A DNA stretch of 64,000 nucleotides from assembly GCA_023150275.1 (NCBI GenBank), contig JAKLLG010000008.1, positions 62,001 to 126,000 on the forward strand, given 5' to 3'. Made by a program: the position numbers and the translations under genes. The notes beneath the pieces were generated by a model that was not told the origin of the DNA, made no database searches, and saw only the letters and a list, made by a program, of their open reading frames with translations. Shown one piece after another: positions 55,688 to 64,000 of this stretch. Positions within the stretch are counted from its first letter, which is position 1; every line of letters begins with the position of its first letter. The DNA comes from Rhodocyclaceae bacterium (GTDB lineage Bacteria > Pseudomonadota > Gammaproteobacteria > Burkholderiales > Rhodocyclaceae).

Positions 55688-56295
55688 GGCGACACGACCC
55701 AGCCGACGAAGCGGACGGCATTGCTGTAATAGGCGTTATCGGTATTGGGCAGGCGGACGCTGCGCCCGTCCTTCACCAGCTCGGCCTGGGTGCGGTAGCG
55801 CGAGGAATAGAACATGCCGGTGAAGATGTGCCGCGAGTAGCCGTCGGTGCCGGTGCTGAACTGGTAGCCATCGGGCGCCAGGCTCGACGAATCGACTTTC
55901 AGCGTTGCCAGTTCCGGTACGTCGATGGGCGTTACCGTCGGCGTCTTTTCGGCCTCGACCGGGCGGCCGGTATTCGGCAACAGGCCGGGAGGGAGCATGA
56001 GCGGAATTTCCTTCACGGCTCCCGTCCTGGGGTTGAAGCGCCAGAGTCGCGGGTACTGGTAGCCCTGCGTGTTGCCGTAATAGCTGACCCGCACCCGGTC
56101 ACCCACGACCGCGATCTGGAAACCGTTCGGCGGGTTGTTGTAATGGGTGTAGTTGGTGGCGTAGAGCACGTCGTGTTGCGGTGGCGCCACCAGCAGTGCC
56201 GGAATGCCGGAGATCAGCAGGAAGAGCACCACCAACGCCACTGGCAGGCCAAGGCCGAAGGCGATTGTCGGGTTGTCGCGAAAAAAGTTCTTCAT
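55684..56295 (-). CDS. Membrane-anchored protein of unknown function
   Basis: The 203-residue product has one membrane span near the N-terminus (about 13-34, FGLGLPVALVVLFLLISGIP), then a periplasmic part with a beta-rich pattern (YPRLWRFNPRTGAVKEIPLM, DGYQFSTGTDGYSRHIF). I do not recognise a family. The start at 56295 is the ATG before the membrane span; the upstream in-frame ATG at 56343 would add 16 residues. It is coupled to the polytopic protein by a four-base overlap, suggesting a joint role in the envelope. Confidence 0.7.
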   Translation of the reverse strand: MKNFFRDNPTIAFGLGLPVALVVLFLLISGIPALLVAPPQHDVLYATNYTHYNNPPNGFQIAVVGDRVRVSYYGNTQGYQYPRLWRFNPRTGAVKEIPLMLPPGLLPNTGRPVEAEKTPTVTPIDVPELATLKVDSSSLAPDGYQFSTGTDGYSRHIFTGMFYSSRYRTQAELVKDGRSVRLPNTDNAYYSNAVRFVGWVVSP

Positions 56296-56372
56296 TACGC
56301 CGCTTCCTCCTGCCCGGCAAGTTGTCTGTCGGGCCGGCCGCATTGGCCGGCCGTAGCCCCTCAGCCAGAGGC

Positions 56373-57065
<693 letters not shown>

Positions 57066-57069
57066 TCTC

Positions 57070-57489
57070 TTAACCTCGCGTGTTGGATTGGGTCGCGAAC
57101 TCGGCGAGTTCGACGCGCGGCTGCGGCTTCCAGCCCTTCTTGCGGTGTTCGGCGACAACGTTGGTGAAGATGCCGCCGCGCACGTAGAACTTGGCCGTGA
57201 GGCGCATGAAACGGGGCTTGGTGGCCTTGACCAGGTCGTCGAGGATGCGGTTGGTGACGTCTTCGTGGAAGCAGCCCTGGTCGCGGAAGGACCAGATGTA
57301 AAGCTTGAGGCTCTTCAGTTCCACGCAGGTCTTTTCCGGGATGTAGTCGAGGATCAGCGTGGCGAAATCGGGCTGGCCGGTTTTCGGACACAGGCACGTA
57401 AACTCCGGAATTTCCATGTGAATGTGGAAATCGCGACCGGGGGCCGGGTTGGGAAAGGTCTCAAGCGTCTTGGAAGGCAGGCTGGGCAT
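57070..57489 (-). CDS. queF: 7-cyano-7-deazaguanine (preQ0) reductase QueF
   Basis: A 139-residue single-domain QueF (YkvM type). The catalytic Cys is in [17 protein letters not shown], and [10 protein letters not shown] holds the conserved Glu that binds preQ0; the NADPH motif is ESLKL-like. It reduces preQ0 to preQ1 in queuosine synthesis. Other queuosine genes are not in this window. The ATG at 57489 is the family start. It is divergent from smc, with 104 bases between. Confidence 0.94.
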   Translation of the reverse strand: MPSLPSKTLETFPNPAPGRDFHIHMEIPEFTCLCPKTGQPDFATLILDYIPEKTCVELKSLKLYIWSFRDQGCFHEDVTNRILDDLVKATKPRFMRLTAKFYVRGGIFTNVVAEHRKKGWKPQPRVELAEFATQSNTRG

Positions 57490-57593
57490 GCTGGGGCGGT
57501 CCGGAAAGGGGTGTCTGAAGGGGGATGCGAAAGTGATATTATAGCCCCTCGTTTCGGGGCGCCTGACCCAGAAAACAACCAAGATTTCCCTAC

Positions 57594-60500
57594 ATGCGCC
57601 TGACCAAGCTCAAACTCGCCGGTTTCAAATCCTTCGTTGACCCCACCACCATCGCGCTGCCCGGGCAGCTGGTTGGCGTGGTCGGCCCCAATGGTTGCGG
57701 CAAATCCAACGTGATGGACGCCGTGCGCTGGGTGCTCGGTGAATCGAAAGCCTCCGAACTGCGCGGCGAATCGATGCAGGACGTGATCTTCAACGGCTCG
57801 TCGAACCGCAAGCCGGTGGCGCGCGCCTCGGTCGAACTCGTCTTCGACAACTCGCTTGGCCGCGCTGCGGGGCAGTGGTCGCAGTACGCCGAACTCTCGG
57901 TGAAGCGCGTGCTGACGCGCAACGGCCAGTCCGAGTACTACATCAACAACCTGCAAGTCCGGCGCAAGGACATTACCGATCTCTTCCTCGGCACCGGCCT
58001 TGGCCCACGTGCCTACGCCATCATCGGGCAAGGCATGATCTCGCGCATCATCGAGGCGAAGCCCGACGAACTGCGCGTGTTCCTTGAAGAGGCCGCCGGC
58101 GTCACCCGCTACAAGGAGCGGCGCAAGGAAACCGAGGGCCGCATCGCCGACACGCGCGAGAACCTCACCCGCATCGAGGACATCCGCGTCGAACTTGGTG
58201 CGCAGATGGAGCGCCTCGAAGCGCAGGCTGCCGTGGCGCGCCAGTACCACGAATACAACAACGAACTGACAAAGAAGCAGCAACTGCTGTGGCTCTTGAA
58301 GCGCAATGAGGCGCAGGCCGAGCGCGAGCGCATGCAGCGCGACGTGGAGCGTGCGACGAACGACCTCGAAGCCCAGAACGCCGGGCTGCGCGACATCGAG
58401 GCGAAGCTGGAGGCCGCGCGCGAGCAGCATTTCGGCTCGTCGGACGGCGTGCACAACGCGCAGAGCGACCTGTTCGCCGCCAACGCCGAGGTGGCGCGGC
58501 TGGAAACCGAATTGCGGCATCGTCGCGAGGCGCAGCAGGATCTGGAGCAGCGCATCGCGCAGTTGAAAGCCGAGCAGCAGCAATGGCAGACGCAGGCCGA
58601 CAAGGCCGATGGCGACGAGCGCCGCTGGCGCGAACTGGCCGGACTTGCCGACGAGCGCGCCGAGCAGGCCGAGATGAAGCTGGAAGCGCAGCAGGAGCGC
58701 CTACCCATCGTTGAGGACGCGCAGCTCGCCGCGCAGGAAGCAGTGAACGCGCAGCGAACGGCGGTAGCCGAGGCCGAACAGAAATTGCGCGTGGAAGAGG
58801 CGCACAAGGGCAATGCGGAACGCACGCTGTTCAATATCGGCAGCCGCCGCGAACGTCTGCAGCAGGAAGCCGCCGCGCTGATCAAGCCCGACGAGGCCGA
58901 GATCGCGATGAAGGAGGCCGAGCACGAGAACCTGCAGGAAGAGGTGGCGGCGGCGCAGGAACGCGTGCTGCAGGTGCAGCAGTCGCTGCCGGAGCTGGAA
59001 GCGCGCCGGCGCGAGGCGCAGCAGGACGTGCAGAAGGCGCAGCAGGCGCGCGGCGAGGCCGAGGCGCGCAAGAATGCGCTGGAGCAGTTGCAGAAGCGCA
59101 TGCAGAGCGGCTCGAAGATCGGCGAATGGCTGCAGCGGCACGGGCTGTCAACGCGCACGCCGCTGTGGAAGCGGCTGCACATCGAGGCCGGCTGGGAGGA
59201 TGCGCTGGAGGCGGTGCTGCGCGAACGCCTGACGGCGGTCGATGCTGGCGATGCGGATCTGGCGCAGTGGGCGGCGGATCGCCCCGGCGCCAAGGTCACC
59301 GTGCTGCTTGCCGGCGCAGCGCGGGCGGTGGCGGGCAGCGGCGACGCGCTGCTGGCGCGCGTCCGCATCGACGATGCAGCGATCGCCGGGCCGCTCGGCG
59401 ACTGGCTGCGCGGTGTGCGCACGGCGGCCGATCTGTCCGCTGCACTCGCGCGGCGCGGCGAACTCGCCGAGGGCGAGGTGTGGGTCACCAAGGCGGGCGA
59501 TATCGTCGGCCGCGAGAGCGTCACCTTGTTTGCGGCCGATGCCGCCGAGCACGGTTTTCTCGAACGCCAGCGCGAAATCGAATCGCTCGATGGCGTCATC
59601 GCCGAGCGGCAGCTTGCGGTCGAGGCGCAGGAAGCGCGCGTGGCCGAGGTCGACGAGCGGCTGGAAGCGGCGAAGGCTCAGGTCGATGAGGCGCGCCGCC
59701 AGCTCGAAGCGCGGCAGGAGCGCGCGCACGCGGTGCAGCTCGACGTGCTGCGCCTCACGCAGATCATGGAGCGCTACCAGGATCGCATGGGCCAGATCAA
59801 CGAGGCCGTTGCCGAACTGGTTGCCGAGGAAGAGGCCGAGCGCGAGCGCGTGCTGGCCGCCGAGGATGCGATGGTGGTGCAGCGCGAGGCGGTCGCCGAG
59901 CGGCAGCACCTGCTGGCCGACCTGAAGGGCAAGCTGGAAGCGGCCGAGCGCGGCCTGCGCGACGAGCGCGAGCAGGTCGCCGTGGCCGAACGCGAGCTGC
60001 GCGAGGCGCAGTTCTCGCAGCGCGAATGCGTCACCAAGCTGGAAGAGATCGCCAACGGCCGTGAACTGGCGAAAACCCAGCTCGTGCGCGTGGCCGAGGA
60101 TCTGGAGCGCTGCGCCGACACGGCCGGCAACCTCGATCCGGAGGAAATCGTGCCGCGCCTGCAGGAAGCGCTGGAACTGCGCGTGGTACGCGAGCAGGCG
60201 CTGGCCGGCATGCGCGACGCGCTGGAATCGGCTACCGCAGGCCTGCGCGGGCTGGAGGAAGATCGGCTCAAGATCGAGCAGGGGCTGAACCCACTGCGCG
60301 ACCGCATCGGCGAGCTGCGCCTGAAGGAACAGGCGGCGGCGCTAAACGTCGAGCAGCTGGCGCTGCTGCTGGTGGAGGCGCAGGCCGACGAGGCAGCGCT
60401 GACGCCGCTGCTCGAAGGCGCCAAGCCGGCGCCGTTGCAGGGTCAGATCACCTCGCTGCAACGCCAGATCGAAGCGCTCGGCGCGGTGAACCTCGCCGCG

Positions 60501-61093
60501 CTGGAAGAACTCGAATCGGCCAGGGAACGCAAGGGCTACCTCGACGCGCAGGCGGCCGACTTGAACGAGGCGCTGGAGATTCTCGAAAACGCCATTCGCC
60601 GTATCGACCGCGAGACGCGTGACCTGCTGCAGACGACCTACGACACCGTCAACCGCCACTTCGGCGAGCTGTTCCCGACCCTGTTCGGCGGCGGCGAAGC
60701 CAAGCTGATCATGACCGGCGACGAGATCCTTGATTCCGGCGTGCAGGTGATGGCGCAGCCGCCGGGCAAGAAGAATTCGACGATCCATCTCCTCTCCGGT
60801 GGCGAGAAGGCACTGACGGCCATCGCACTGGTGTTCGCCATGTTCCAGCTGAACCCGGCGCCGTTCTGCCTGCTCGACGAAGTCGATGCGCCGCTCGACG
60901 ACAGCAATACCGAGCGCTTCTGCCGCATGGTGGAGCGCATGTCGGCGAACACGCAATTCCTCTTCATCAGCCACAACAAGATCGCGATGGAGATGGCCAA
61001 GCAGCTCGTTGGCGTGACGATGCAGGAATCAGGGGTGTCGCGCATCGTCGAGGTTGATATCGAGGAGGCGCTACGCATGCGGGAGCAGGTGGC

Positions 61094-61097
<4 letters not shown>
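57594..61097 (+). CDS. smc: Chromosome segregation protein SMC
   Basis: The 1167-residue ATPase has the head motifs at both ends: Walker [12 protein letters not shown] (30-40) at the start, and [17 protein letters not shown] with [15 protein letters not shown] towards the end (about 1065-1100). Two long coiled-coil arms flank a hinge at about 500-650. Together with ScpA and ScpB at 44647-46135 this window encodes a whole condensin, 11 kb apart. Its stop overlaps the zipA-like gene by four bases. Confidence 0.97.

Positions 61098-64000
<2,903 letters not shown>

Noticed and set aside
57354..58583. A 409-codon minus-strand frame joining queF to the antisense of smc
   Set aside because: Only the last part (queF) has homology; the extension is antisense to smc head and coil codons.

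Overview
The window is about 64 kb of dense, GC-rich bacterial DNA with no tRNA or rRNA gene, no insertion sequence and no CRISPR array that I can see. The gene content points to a betaproteobacterium, most likely of the Rhodocyclales (Azonexus/Dechloromonas/Azoarcus-like); this is an inference, not a sequence match. Pointers are the long TrpRS, a GlrK-QseG-GlrR operon, a divergent fpr/finR-type pair, a PEP-CTERM protein, SMC-ScpAB condensin, ZipA, AmpG and the rimP-nusA-infB-rbfA-truB operon. Both window edges cut genes: a multi-PAS sensor on the left and NAD-dependent DNA ligase LigA on the right.

Layout. 1-3.7 kb: a PAS/GAF sensor behind an HD-GYP response regulator (probable c-di-GMP pair) and a small Cys-rich protein. 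3.8-11.7 kb: YaeQ, YitT-type membrane protein, SlyX, a U32 peptidase-family protein (RlhA-like), an HDOD protein, AmpG, a YXWQ-type lipoprotein and arginase. 11.9-20.6 kb: secreted beta-propeller protein, PEP-CTERM protein, an unknown exported protein, a methyltransferase with a small coupled gene, EttA, a cresol-dehydrogenase-type flavoprotein and two small unknown genes. 20.6-26.8 kb: a type I secretion ABC transporter and fusion protein, divergent from a large RTX protein built of three copies of a ~156-residue module plus RTX repeats, the likely substrate.

26.8-35.5 kb: a stand-alone lipoyl-domain protein next to a GcvR-like ACT protein, a bactofilin, a Glr/Qse-type two-component operon containing an extra soluble kinase core that looks like a tandem partial duplication, then fpr/LysR (FinR-like) and an orphan amino-acid binding protein. 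35.5-41.2 kb: gcvT-gcvH-gcvP behind a tandem glycine riboswitch, then bfd and bacterioferritin behind Fur-box-like palindromes.

41.3-53.6 kb: housekeeping genes on the plus strand: PHP phosphoesterase, YciO, site-2-type protease, TrpS, ScpA, ScpB, RluB, then the transcription/translation operon rimP-nusA-infB-rbfA-truB, whose leader carries a promoter followed by a terminator-like hairpin just before rimP. 53.7-57.5 kb (minus strand): CBS-domain protein, two membrane proteins, a YecA/SEC-C protein and QueF. 57.6-64 kb (plus strand): smc, zipA and ligA in overlapping order. Two related dispersed palindromic repeats (5.3 kb and 53.6 kb) and a 14-bp tandem array (9.8 kb) lie between genes.

The most interesting parts are the type I secretion/RTX locus with its triplicated module, the duplicated soluble kinase in the Glr operon, the Cys-bearing stand-alone lipoyl protein beside an ACT regulator, and the possible attenuator before rimP.
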